From: Botryococcus braunii
Lineage: Eukaryota > Chlorophyta > Trebouxiophyceae
Direction: 5' to 3'
DNA length: 64,000 nt
NCBI GenBank assembly: GCA_002005505.1
Contig: KV908366.1
Span: 584,932 to 648,931, forward strand
In this document: positions 9,248 to 19,400 of the stretch, in pieces
How positions within the stretch are numbered: the first letter of the stretch is position 1
Layout of the letters: the number at the start of each line of letters is the position of its first letter
Translations under genes and position numbers: made by a program
Notes under the pieces: generated by a model
Databases searched by the model: none
Seen by the model: only the letters and a program-made list of their open reading frames with translations
What the model was told of the DNA's origin: nothing

Positions 9248-10306
9248 TCATACACACACAACCAGTGGAAGGCAGCATTCTCTCATCTGTTCGTTGTAGT
9301 CGGCATCGAGACACACCTCAGGTATCTCACCATCCTGGGTATCATAAAACAGATACCTTATACTAAGGGGCATGTCAGGAAAATTGTTGGGGTCATTCAA
9401 AAACTCTACAAGAAACTTTTCACGATGTGTCTTGTTGATGCGTTGAAGCTCTCCATTCACACGGAATGCATTGGGATTGTATCTTACAAAACATATCGGT
9501 AGAGTGTTTCCACCCAGTGTCAGTGCTTCTATAACATTCCCCATGCGTTTCATATCACACCGTATAGTCCCACCATCTGCTCCAAACATGTGTTGGTCTT
9601 CATCGACTTCAAGGAACACAATGCGCTCGTGTTCAACGAGAACAAAGTCTATACGAGCATACTTGTTTGAATTTTCTAAACAATCAAAAGTGATTTGATG
9701 TTCTCTCTTAAAGTGAAACCCTGCCCTTTCCAATGCCCTTACAATCCTTTGTTCCTGTTTCTTCTGACGTGCCTGACCTTCGGGTGTGTGCATACTTTTC
9801 TTGTGTCTTGTGAGGGCGCTTGAGTGTGTAAAAGATGCTGTGCACTCATTGCATTGGTATGGACGAACCCCAGTGTGAGTTAGCATGTGAGATTGGAGTT
9901 CGTGTTTTGATTTGAATTTGTTTCCACATGTCTCACAAATATGGGGACGGTCTTCACTATGTTTGTGACGTATGTGTTTTTTGAGGTTGCATTTTGTTTT
10001 GAACTTGTCCCCACATGTCTCACAAACATGGGGGCGCTCTTCACTATGTCTGTAAAGTATGTGAGATTTGAGGTCTCCGTTTGTTTTGAACTTGTTGCCA
10101 CATGTCTCACAAATATGAGGGTAGTCGTCACTATGTCTGTGAAGTATGTGAGATTTGACTTCCCCTTTTGTTTTGAACTTGTCCCCGCACGTCTCACAAA
10201 CATGGGGGCGATCATCACTATGTTTGTGAAGCATGTGTTGTTTGAGGTTTCCTTTAAGGTTTGTAGAATAACTACACTGGTCACACTGAAACCTCTTGGC
10301 CTCCAT
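9248..10306 (-). CDS. six C2H2 zinc fingers fused to an endonuclease-like domain
   Basis: A 352-aa protein. Residues about 7-175 hold six C2H2 fingers; the first five share a CxxC...Hx3-4H layout and four of them the core CETCGxKFK. The C-terminal half (about 190-330) looks like a PD-(D/E)XK or EDxHD-type nuclease: a helix KKQEQRIVRALERAGF, a strand ending RIDFVL, then IVFLEVDEDQHMF and later CFVRYNPNAF. The acidic residues of RIDF and LEVDEDQH would be metal ligands. Proteins of this layout occur in giant viruses and their mobile genes, where they resemble homing endonucleases. Fingers would give sequence-specific targeting. Frame intact. Predicted, not tested; it could also act as a regulator with a dead nuclease. 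Confidence 0.65.
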   Translation of the reverse strand: MEAKRFQCDQCSYSTNLKGNLKQHMLHKHSDDRPHVCETCGDKFKTKGEVKSHILHRHSDDYPHICETCGNKFKTNGDLKSHILYRHSEERPHVCETCGDKFKTKCNLKKHIRHKHSEDRPHICETCGNKFKSKHELQSHMLTHTGVRPYQCNECTASFTHSSALTRHKKSMHTPEGQARQKKQEQRIVRALERAGFHFKREHQITFDCLENSNKYARIDFVLVEHERIVFLEVDEDQHMFGADGGTIRCDMKRMGNVIEALTLGGNTLPICFVRYNPNAFRVNGELQRINKTHREKFLVEFLNDPNNFPDMPLSIRYLFYDTQDGEIPEVCLDADYNEQMRECCLPLVVCV

Positions 10307-10319
10307 AAACTATCTACAT

Positions 10320-11190
10320 CTTTCTCCTTTAAGCCTCTAAATCCCCGGCACGGCCACCCCATCGCCGGCACGGCTGTGCAAGAACCCCCCCATATACTAC
10401 CGCTCTTCTTCTTTAAGCCCCCTCCATGGCTCTACAAAACCCCCTACACCCCTGGTCAGGGATCTATGAGACTATGAGACCATCCCCCCCCTTTGTCGAA
10501 CATGGAAACATCATTGGTGTTTCCAAAATTTTTAATGATTACCCATAAAATTATTTTTCTACCTTTTCTAAAGAATTATATAGTTTATCTTAGAAATTAT
10601 AGTAACCCATATGATTTACGACGGAAGCTTTAAGCCCTTCGTGCCCTCGTCGTGCCCCCCCGTGTCTCACGAGGAAGCCTAAATATATAGTACGGCGAAT
10701 TCTTTAAGCCTCCTCCGGATCGGCGGAGTCTGGGTCATGTGGGGCACATGGAGGGGATGAGGTCTAACTATATAGTACCGTCGAATTCTTTAAGCCTGCT
10801 CCGGGTCGGAGGAGTCGGGGTCATGTGGGGCACATGGAGGGGATGAGGTCTCACTATATAGTACCGTCGAATTCTTTAAGCCTCCTCCGGATCGGGACGG
10901 GGGATGCACTTCGATGGGTACGATTATAGAGTCACGCACATCACGCACATCATTCCTAAAAAAAGCTTTAAAGTTTATTTTGTCTTGATCATCATTCTAC
11001 AATACCCCCCCATTTTCCAGGTTAGAGCCAAAAATGGCGAATGATGTGCGTGATGTGCGTGACTCGTCACGGGATGCGCCATCCCTCGAGTGGGCTTAAA
11101 GAAGAGCCGGTAGTATACAGGTGGGCACCATGGGAGGGGGGGAAAAATATAAATAATCTCAAGGTAGGCAGCCCTGGAGTGGGCTTAAAG
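10320..11190. repeat. non-coding repeat region beside the virus (CTTTAAGCC motif, 86-bp tandem units)
   Basis: No gene is visible. The 9-mer CTTTAAGCC occurs six times (10327, 10411, 10628, 10702, 10788, 10874) and twice inverted (11093, 11182). Three of the copies fall 86 bp apart inside tandem units that include TATATAGTACCGTCGAATTC. The block could be the terminal repeat or origin region of the virus, or a host satellite. Confidence 0.6.
10929..11065. repeat. perfect 27-bp inverted repeat with 83-bp centre
   Basis: Arms at 10929-10955 and 11039-11065 are perfect reverse complements (each starts or ends with GAGTCACGCACATCACG or its complement). Each arm itself contains a doubled ACGCACATC. 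Weaker inverted similarity goes on outward, through GGCTTAAAG. It can form a large cruciform. Confidence 0.75.
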
Positions 11191-11336
11191 ACGAGAGTTG
11201 TTATATATATTTACGCCGATTGAGGGTGCCGGCGAACTTATAGATATATTTGGGCGAACTGTGGCGAACTAAGCGAACTTAAATATATACATACATATAT
11301 ACCGTACCGACATATATATATACATACATACATACA

Positions 11337-11749
11337 TATATACCGTACCGACGCAAATTATTGGGCAATAAATATTTCGGCGCCCAAATTAAAAAGAAAT
11401 CAAATAAACGGCCGGAGGGGGTGCCCAATAATTTGCGCCATTATTTTTGGGATTTTGTCGGCGGTACGTGCGTCCTCGAGGTGCAGGGATGTTCCGATGA
11501 CTGTAAAATATTATTAAAAAATACTGTGATGTGTTTTTGTGACAAAACCCATGTTGATCAACCATCTAGTACGATGAAATGGGGTTCTAAAAAAAGTAAT
11601 TAAAAATATTCCTTGACCCTCCCGGAGGGTGTGCCCAATAATTTGCGCCATTATTTTTCGAATTATTTCTTATCTTTAATTATTATTTAGGGATTTTTGG
11701 GTGCCCAAAATAAGTTTATTGCCCAATAATTTGCGACGGTACGGGTATA
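11337..11749. mobile_element. MITE-like element with about 35-bp imperfect terminal inverted repeats
   Basis: The left end (11337-11372) and right end (11715-11749) are imperfect reverse complements around CGCAAATTATTGGGCAATAAA, and both abut TA-rich sequence, as expected for a TA-target element. Two internal direct repeats share GTGCCCAATAATTTGCGCCA (11420 and 11629). There is no coding capacity. A further related end (AATTAGCGACGGTACGG) lies at about 11974-11990, so copies may be nested. Confidence 0.5.
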
Positions 11750-11762
11750 CATACATACAAAC

Positions 11763-11913
<151 letters not shown>

Positions 11914-12152
11914 CGATTTTGGGGTTTAATTTACATTTATAAATTTGAACACCCAAATAATTATGTGAACAATAATTAGCGACGGTACGGTATATATATA
12001 TGTTAACGTTATAACGAGCGAAGGAAGGCAGGAGGAGAGAGAGAGAGGATCTGGCACGCCTGCAAAAGGGGAAGTGCACACACACGACACACTGTGCCAG
12101 CCATGTTTGTGAGAGATCTGGTGAGGCTGATGCTCACCAGACATGTCAGAGT

Positions 12153-13581
12153 GTGACAGAGGAGGTGAATCGGAAGCTTGGACACTGTGCAGAGACTCCA
12201 GATTATAAGAGCTTTCCGAGAGGTACCTGTGTTTGGGAGGATAATGTAAGTGTGCGAAGCAGTAAGCTTGAAAAGGCACGCTGCGAGTCGAAGAGAGAGA
12301 GGGATCAGAGAGGAAATCCAGAGGCAGCCCAGACTGCCCCTGTCTGCAGTGCGGCGAATGTCAGTGGAAGAGTAGTGAGTACAGGAGAGAATGAGAGTGG
12401 CACTGATGAGAAGCAGGGAGAAAAGGGGAAGCACATTGGGGTGCGGTTTAGCAAGATTAGTGTGCCCTCTAGCTTGAGGGAAGCACAGCAGTCCCCACAG
12501 TGGGAATACTGGAAGGCTGCTATGCAGGAGGAGCAAGACTCATTGGATGCCCATGAGGTGATGGAATATGTTCCCAGACCTCGTGGACATAAGGTGATTC
12601 CAGTTCACTGGATATTTTCAGTGAAGATGGATGCTCATGGTAATGTAATCAGATTCAAGGCCAGGCTGGTTGCTCAGGGATGTAGGCAAATCCCTGGAGT
12701 AGATGTCATGGAAGTATTTGCTCCAACCAGCAGTTACGGATCAAGACGGGCACTACTTGCTGTGGCTGCCAAGGAGGGTTTTGAGATCCATCAAGTGGAT
12801 GTCAAGACTGCTTTCCTAAATGGTGAGTTAGAAGAAGAGGTGTATGTTACACAAGCACCTGGATTTGAAAATGGTGATGGCAACATTGTCTGCCGCTTGA
12901 AGAAGGCTTTGTATGGCCTGAAGCAAGCACCCAGAGCCTGGCATAAGACCCTTAATGAGAAGCTTCATACCATGGGGTATGAGGTCTGCAAGAGTGATGC
13001 AGGTGTCTATGTGAAGTGCTCTGTGGATGGAGGGAAGTCATTTGTGTTAGTTTATGTGGATGATTTGCTGATTGTGTCAAAGGGCATGGGAGAGATTGAG
13101 AGAGTGAAGGGGCTGCTCAAGCAAGAATTCACCATCCATGATCTGGGAGAGGTGAAAGATTTCTTGGGCTGCCAAGTAGTGAGAGATAGGGATAAAGGGC
13201 TTATTTCCTTAAGCTGCATCCCTAAGATTGATGCACTGGTAGAGAGAAATTTGGGCTGGATCTGGAGTCATTGGGGCCTGACACCCCAATGACCAAAGAT
13301 TTCGTGGCCACTCAGAGGCCTATGTGTAAAGACAACAGTGACAGTATTGGTGCTGGGAGCCTGTTGCCTCCTGGCCACCGATATTGTGAGCTGGTGGGGT
13401 CACTGTTGTACATCGCAAATACCACTAGGCCAGATATTGCACAGGCAGTGGGGGTACTCTCGCGCTATAGAATAAATCCCACTACAGCACACTGGAATGA
13501 AGCCATTCGGGTGCTGAAGTATTTAAAGGGAACGAGAGAACTGGTCCTAGTCCTGGGACGGAAGGATACAGAATTGGAGGG
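12153..13581 (+). pseudogene. Copia-A pol, reverse transcriptase part
   Basis: Copia-type reverse transcriptase. Visible motifs in order: VIPVHWIFSVKMDAHGNV, RFKARLVAQGCRQIPG, IHQVDVKTAFLNGELEEEVYV, ALYGLKQAPRAWH and the catalytic LVYVDDLLIV (about 13050). The frame shifts near 13245-13275, between DALVERN and the motif TPMTKDF, and then continues in the second frame through GSLLYIANTTRPDIAQAVGVLSR to 13581. There it is cut by the Gypsy LTR within ELEG|FVDADY. The frame is open upstream of 12153, so the left end is a truncation and not a start. Dead copy. Confidence 0.85.
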
Positions 13582-13842
13582 TGTAGCATTTCCTAGGGTA
13601 TAATGCTCTAGTATGGTCCTTGGCATTGCTCTTTGACTTGCCACGTGATCTGGGTTCGCAGTACAACCTCGCTCCGGTAGTTCGCTCGGTTGCCCGACTA
13701 CGCGTCTGAGGCAGTACACTATAATTCAACCCACCCTGGGTTTAAGAGTGGGCTTGCGAATCAATCATGTAACAATCTTTCCGTGCACACCACGAACTGT
13801 CTCACTGTCTCATAAAACCTCTTCCGCTAAGTTATCGCTACA
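13582..13842 (+). repeat. Gypsy-G 5' LTR
   Basis: Starts TGTAGCATTTCC, ends ATCGCTACA. Near-identical to 33653-33913. Confidence 0.92.
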
Positions 13843-13843
13843 G

Positions 13844-13860
13844 TGGTATCGGCGATAAGG
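13844..13860 (+). promoter_or_regulatory. Gypsy-G primer binding site
   Basis: TGGTATCGGCGATAAGG begins 1 nt after the 5' LTR. The first bases TGGTATC match the usual site complementary to the 3' end of initiator tRNA-Met. The match beyond that is weak. Confidence 0.6.
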
Positions 13861-13914
13861 ATTAGTTCCTTATCGTTTGTTCGTGGTACGTTTTCTTTCC
13901 TCTCGTGATTCGTT

Positions 13915-14954
13915 ATGTCGCGGCATCCGCGTTCGAGGTCGAGAGCCCGTGCTCCCAGTCCTACCTCTGCAGAGCCTGATCCAGCGTTAGAGTTTCATGA
14001 TGAAGATGATGTAGACTTATCAGCTGTAGATCCTGCTCTTATGATTAGGCACTTGGTAGACATCGGGGCTCTTCCCGAAGGAGCCGTTGGTGACGGATCT
14101 GGTGTTCCATTGCTTGCCCCTACACCTATGACTACGCAAAACATTATTGATGGTCTCGAGCGAGTGATCCAGCGTGCTCTGGCTCAACCTGCACCTGTCG
14201 TCGTGACGCAGCCTGTGACAACGGTCGTTCCGGCACCGGCTCCAGCCTCGTCCGGTTCAGGAAGCCCTCGCTCAAGTTTCCGGACCCAGCTATGTTTGAA
14301 GGAGATCCGATTAAGTTGGATCCCTGGAAAATGCAGACTGAAATGTACTTGCGTGCATACGATGTAGATCTGCAGACTGCTCGTGCTGTCGAAGTGGCAA
14401 CGATGTTTTTGAGGGGAAAGGCTCTGGACTGGTGGACAGGGCAGTTCAACTTGATTGCCTCAGGGAGTTTACATGCTTTTGGGGCGTGGGATGCTTTTGT
14501 GGTTGCACTGACAGCTGCTTTCAGGCCTGTGGAACTGCATAAGAGGCACTTGGAACAGTTGCTGAGTTTGTCACAGGGAAAGACTGACATGAGAACATAT
14601 ATAGCAACATTTAATGCTTTGAGAGCCAAGGTACCCAAGGCATTTGCAGAAGACACGCTGTGTTACTTGTTTTTGCATGGCTGCAGGACTGATTTACAGA
14701 AGAGTATCTCACTCCAGTATCCTAAGACCTTGGAGGATTATTTCAAGCACGCTGTTACTATATCTGATATACCAGGCCAGTCCAGGACACCGCACCCTGC
14801 TCCCAAAGGTCCCCCTGACTCTAAGTCCCCAGGCCCGACAAAACCTGCCACGCAGACTTGCACGCATTGTGGCAAGACTGGTCACGCAGCTGAGCGTTGC
14901 TTCCAACTTCACCCAGAGCTCAGAAGGCAACGCAACAAATCAAATACCACTTGA
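13915..14954 (+). pseudogene. gag: Gypsy-G gag
   Basis: Structural Gag protein of the chromovirus, in two frames. The first (from ATG 13915) is an Arg/Ser- and Pro/Ala-rich N-terminus. The second (ATG 14292 lies inside it) carries the capsid-like retrotransposon gag domain with ALDWWTGQF, and ends with one CCHC zinc knuckle, CTHCGKTGHAAERC (about 14860-14900). The frames should join near 14255, where KPSLKFPDPAMFEGDP becomes readable, so a one-base slip has broken the gene. It would form the virus-like particle and bind the element's RNA. Confidence 0.75.
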
Positions 14955-14999
14955 TTGGGGTTTCTTTTTGGTATTACAGCAGTGTGAGTCCTGGTTCAG

Positions 15000-15400
15000 A
15001 TGTCTGCCAAATGTTCAGCCATCCAGTATGGGATTCCTATATTGTATGATGTTGGTAATCTTCAGGACTTCTTGCACAGTTGTTGCCATTCCAACATGTC
15101 CCATATTGTGGATGGGCATGGTTTGTGTAGAGAGTTTCAGACATCCCCACATGCCAGTGACTTGATCAATCATGTGTGCATGTATAAGAGAGATGCAGCT
15201 CCTCACCTTCTTTCTAGTGATGCTCATGCTGTTTTGTTTGTTGATAGTAATAACAGGGAGTGTACTGTTAGCCAGCTTGTTGCACAATTACTGCCAGGTA
15301 CCCGATTGACTGTGCTCTCTTGCCCAAGTGACTGTGGACAGGTGCTGGAAGGGATTACTCAGCAACAAACTCATGATGTCTTGCTTTCGGGCCCTGTTTT
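15000..15400 (+). pseudogene. Gypsy-G region between gag and protease, cut by Copia-B1
   Basis: An open frame downstream of gag, not recognised, ending where Copia-B1 inserted at 15400. Joining across the insertion (dropping one GTTTT) continues the frame into 22418 and on for about 80 nt, before a further slip near 22490. It probably encodes a linker domain of the polyprotein. Confidence 0.5.
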
Positions 15401-16095
15401 TGTTGAGTTCTGAACATTATTATTGAATGCCTTGTGCCTTTAAGTGATCTTCATGTGTGCACTATTAGGATATGGGTCCATTGAGAACATAAGGTACCTT
15501 GAGACACGGCAGATTCTGGACGTTTTCGAACATAAGGTACAATCCTATCTAGATCACACGTTTGTCGGATGAAATCTTAAGGCTGCCCCACCGGAGGGAA
15601 TACCAACTGGTTGTGAAAGATGCTGGGCATTACCAGATGCTAGTCTTGTCCAACAGTTGTGTGTGACACTCAGCAGACAGTCGTACGGACTGTAGCTGGA
15701 GTAACTTCGTCTGTTGACGACCTGTCTGCTTTGTACAGGTACGGTGCGGCAGTGTGTGTTGTATCATTGTTGCTATTGTGAGAGTGAACAAGCTTAGTGT
15801 ACCCTGTAGTCACTCAAACAGACAAGGGACAGTGACTTCAGGGAGTATAGGCATGTACTTGAACGTAGCCGTCCAGAGCCTTATCTAGTGATTGCTTGAT
15901 CGGTGCTTGTGTACAAGATAATGATGTAACGGAACTGGTTGTGAAAGATGCTGGGCATTACCAGATGCTAGTCGTGTCCAACAGTTGTGTGTGACACTCA
16001 GCAGACAGTCGTACGGACTGTAGCTGGAGTAACTTCGTCTATTGACGACCTGTCTGCTTTGTACAGGGAAAGCCGATTGCCCATAACCTTTTACA
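15401..16095 (+). repeat. Copia-B1 5' LTR with internal 135-bp duplication
   Basis: Runs from TGTTGAGTTCTGAAC to CCTTTTACA. Inside it a 135-bp segment (AACTGGTTGTG...TTTGTACAGG) occurs twice, at 15605-15739 and 15933-16067, with only a few differences. Confidence 0.92.
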
Positions 16096-16112
16096 GGTTA
16101 TGGGCCCACGCC
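16079..16112 (+). promoter_or_regulatory. Copia-B1 primer binding site and LTR-junction hairpin
   Basis: After the LTR end, AGGTTATGGGCCCACGCC is complementary to the anticodon arm of initiator tRNA-Met (about 14 nt match from memory of that tRNA). This is the half-tRNA priming known for Drosophila copia and Ty5. The LTR end is itself complementary to this site: GCCCATAACCT (16079-16089) and AGGTTATGGGC (16095-16105) form an 11-bp hairpin with a 5-nt loop. Confidence 0.65.
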
Positions 16113-16485
16113 CTTCCAGCTGAGCCAAGTAAAAGCAGGAGTGAAGGTCGTCTACGGATGGGTCAGACGTAAGCGTCAACAAAGGAGCTCGAGCATGGCG
16201 CAGCGGCGCAAGGGAACTCGAGTGTACCAGGATCATTATCTTACTCACAGTTTACCTTTCTGGGAAATTCATAATTGAAGTTTTAGCTGTGCTTTATCAT
16301 TCATCGACGTTGTCTAGAAGCACTGAGTGAGTCGGGCCGGACTCCGGCGCAAACTTCTGAGGGGAACATATCTGCTACTACTGTGCAAGACTGGCTGGTA
16401 AATTTCCATGACATGGAGGGAATTGTAGAGTATTGCTGCATTCCAGAAGTTTATGAGTAAGTTTGGCTGGTGAAGTGACAATAGT

Positions 16486-19400
16486 ATGACAAAAAGGGGC
16501 AAAGAAAAGGAAAGTAGCAGTGAAACAGCAATGTCTCAACCTGGAGAAGTCAGTGGGACCACTCCAGGGCAGTCTATGACCGGGACACAATCAGCCACTG
16601 CAGAACCAAAGGTGGAGATTGACAAGGCAGCCTACATCCCCAATACCTCTAATCCAAAGATGACCGTCATGCTTGATGATGGAGGGCGCAATTTTGAATT
16701 TTGGTATGAAGCTTTGGAGGCGTGCGCAAACACCAAGGGGGTCAGAGCAGCTTTGGAGAGGCCAATGCCAGGGTCGGTGGAGAACTCAGCCATCAAGCAG
16801 TGGCTGATCCAGTCAGTTCCAGTCATCTGGCATTCTCAGATCTCATGCCACAAAGCAGCGTTCGACTTCATCACGTGGGTGAAGAACAGTCACACTGGAG
16901 GGAGCAACCAAGACATCAACCTTGAGTGGTACAAGGAAATGGAGCAGGGCATTAAGACAGGGGAGACACTCAAGGTCTACCTCTACAGAATGATGGATCT
17001 GGCTACAAGTCTCAGAAACAACGCGTTCATCCTCTTGGACCACAATGTTGGGGAGCTGATGGTGAAGGGCCTCCCTCCTGTGCTGAGGCTCGAGTCCCTG
17101 GAGGTTATGGCAACCGACAAGCCGCCATTGGAGCTGATTCAAAGAATCCTGCGCGCCGCAGCCAGCCGTGGGTACAAGGACCCACCTGCAGAGGGAACAC
17201 CTCAGGCCATGGCAGCTGCAGCAGTGGCTGGTCCCTCTGGGGGGGGTAGCTAGAGCGTCATCAAGCGCTGGAGCTGCACCAGGAGTGGGAGCAGTACCGG
17301 GAGTTGGAGCAGCACTACCAGCAAACGAACAGCCTCCCGCTGGCCCCTCTGCAACTACTTTTGGTGGCAGGGGGCGTGGACCTGGCAGGGCAAGAAGGCC
17401 CAGAGAGGAGCTTACATGCCACTTCTGCTAGGCAAAGGGCCACTTCATGACTGACTGCGGACCGCTCAGGCAGCTGCAGGCTCTGCATCAAAACATGCAA
17501 GCGGCAAGCGTTGGGCCTGCAGCTTACTAGGGCCAGGGAGGCCCACAGTCGTCTCCTCAAGCCTGGTGGGACCATGGATCTGGCCGGGGTGGCCCGCCTT
17601 CATCCGCTTCCACCCCTGGACCACCTTCAGCATATAACTATCCAACAAGTCAACACACGTTTCCGGGGTGGCATTTACCACCTCCACCCCCTCCTTCTGG
17701 TGAGGCGATGTTTATCTCTCTCAATGTGCTTGCCCCAACTTCGCATGGAGCTAGCAGCACATCTTGGTTAATAGATAGTGGTGCCTCTGTGCATATAGTC
17801 AATGATCTCTCATTGCTCCATAATCCAGTTATGCATGGACAGCCTCTTCCTCTGCACTTGGCAACCTCAGACGCCGAGGGAGGAATCATTGCATCTGGGT
17901 CTGTATGCCTTGTGAATGCAAGGCACGAAGTATTCTGGCTGCACAATGTGCAGTGTGTTCCTTCTGCGCATACCAACCTCATTTCAGTCACTGGTGCAAT
18001 TCAGGATGGAGCATCTTTCCTGACTGACACTGCAGGTGGTTACACAGCCATGAAGGGACCTGAAGGGTGGTGTGGAGATATCACCCGCGCACGAGGTCTG
18101 TTTTTTTTGGAGTTTGTTAGTCCTGTCAGAGGGCAGCAAGTTGGCTGCAGACATATTGATCACATGGCTGAGGCGTCTCATCTTAGGAAAGGACACGTGT
18201 GTAGCGAGAGATCTCTGTGGCATGCTAGGTTAGGTCATCATGGTGCCAGCAGCATGCAGAGGTTCTCCAAGGAAGATCTGGTTACAGGAATCAATATCTC
18301 CCTTGCTCCCTGCTCTGAGTGCCTCAAGCACTGTGAATCGTGTATACAAGGGAAACACTCCAGACCTCCTTTCCCTGTATCTTCCAGGCCTGCACATAAC
18401 CCACTCGATAGAGTCCATGTGGATACTGTGGGTCCCATATCACCTCCTGCCATCACAGGTGAACGATATTGGGTCACTATAGTGGATGAAAGTTCACACC
18501 AAGTTGCCTCCCTGCCTGTGAAGTCAAAGGATTGCATCCCAAAGGCTGTGATAGACCTGCTCCGTTTTTGGCAGACCCAACGAGGCACGGTTGTGAAGTG
18601 TGTGAGGACTGACAGGGGTTCAGAGTTCCTGAACCAGCAATTCAAAGAGTTTTGTGCTCAGCAGGGCACTAAGATGGAGTCCTCAGCGCCCTACACGCCT
18701 CAGCAGAATGGGGTGGCGGAGAGGATGAATAGGACCCTGAAGGAGCGAACAAGGACTCTGTTGGTCCATGCTGCAGCAGACCCTTCCCTTTGGAAGGAGG
18801 CGCTTGAGACAGCTACCCTCCTCTACAATGTGGGTCCTACTTCAGGCAGGTCCCTGACCCCCATGGAATTATTCTTTGGTGTCAAACCTGATGTGTCTGT
18901 GCTGCGCACGTTTGGCTGTGTAGCCCATGTGCACATTCCCAGTGGCCAAAGGTCTGTTTTTGGGCCCAAGACCATCCCTGGGATGTTTACTGGTTATTGT
19001 CCCCAGTCTAAAGCGTATCGTGTGTACGTGGGGAATGGAGTGTGGAAGGAGAGTAGGGACGTCAGCTTTATCGAGCACTTGAGGGGGGCTGAGAGAGTGG
19101 GTCTATCAAAGGTCCAGCCTGGGTCTGCCTATGATTCTAGGATATCACCCCCCCTTGGCAGTGAGAATCTGGCAACGCCTCAAGCAATTCCCTCTGCTGC
19201 TCCACCCACGTTCTGGGATGAGGAGGATGACCATGGAGTGGAGACGCTTTCCACTGGGGCTCCTGGGACCTCTGGACTTTGTGCTGGGGATCAGTCTGGA
19301 GACGGGACCATAGCAGCACATGACCAAGGAACCCCACCAGCCTGGATTCTACTGTTGGGACCCCAGAACCATCTCATCACTCGTGGTCGGTGCTTGAGCA

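Noticed and set aside
10702..10882. CRISPR-like array
   Set aside because: Only three units, 86 bp apart, with the whole unit repeated and no unique spacers; the host is eukaryotic.
15401..16095. Reading the B1 5' LTR as part of a host gene
   Set aside because: It has TG...CA ends, a target duplication and a twin at 21719-22412.
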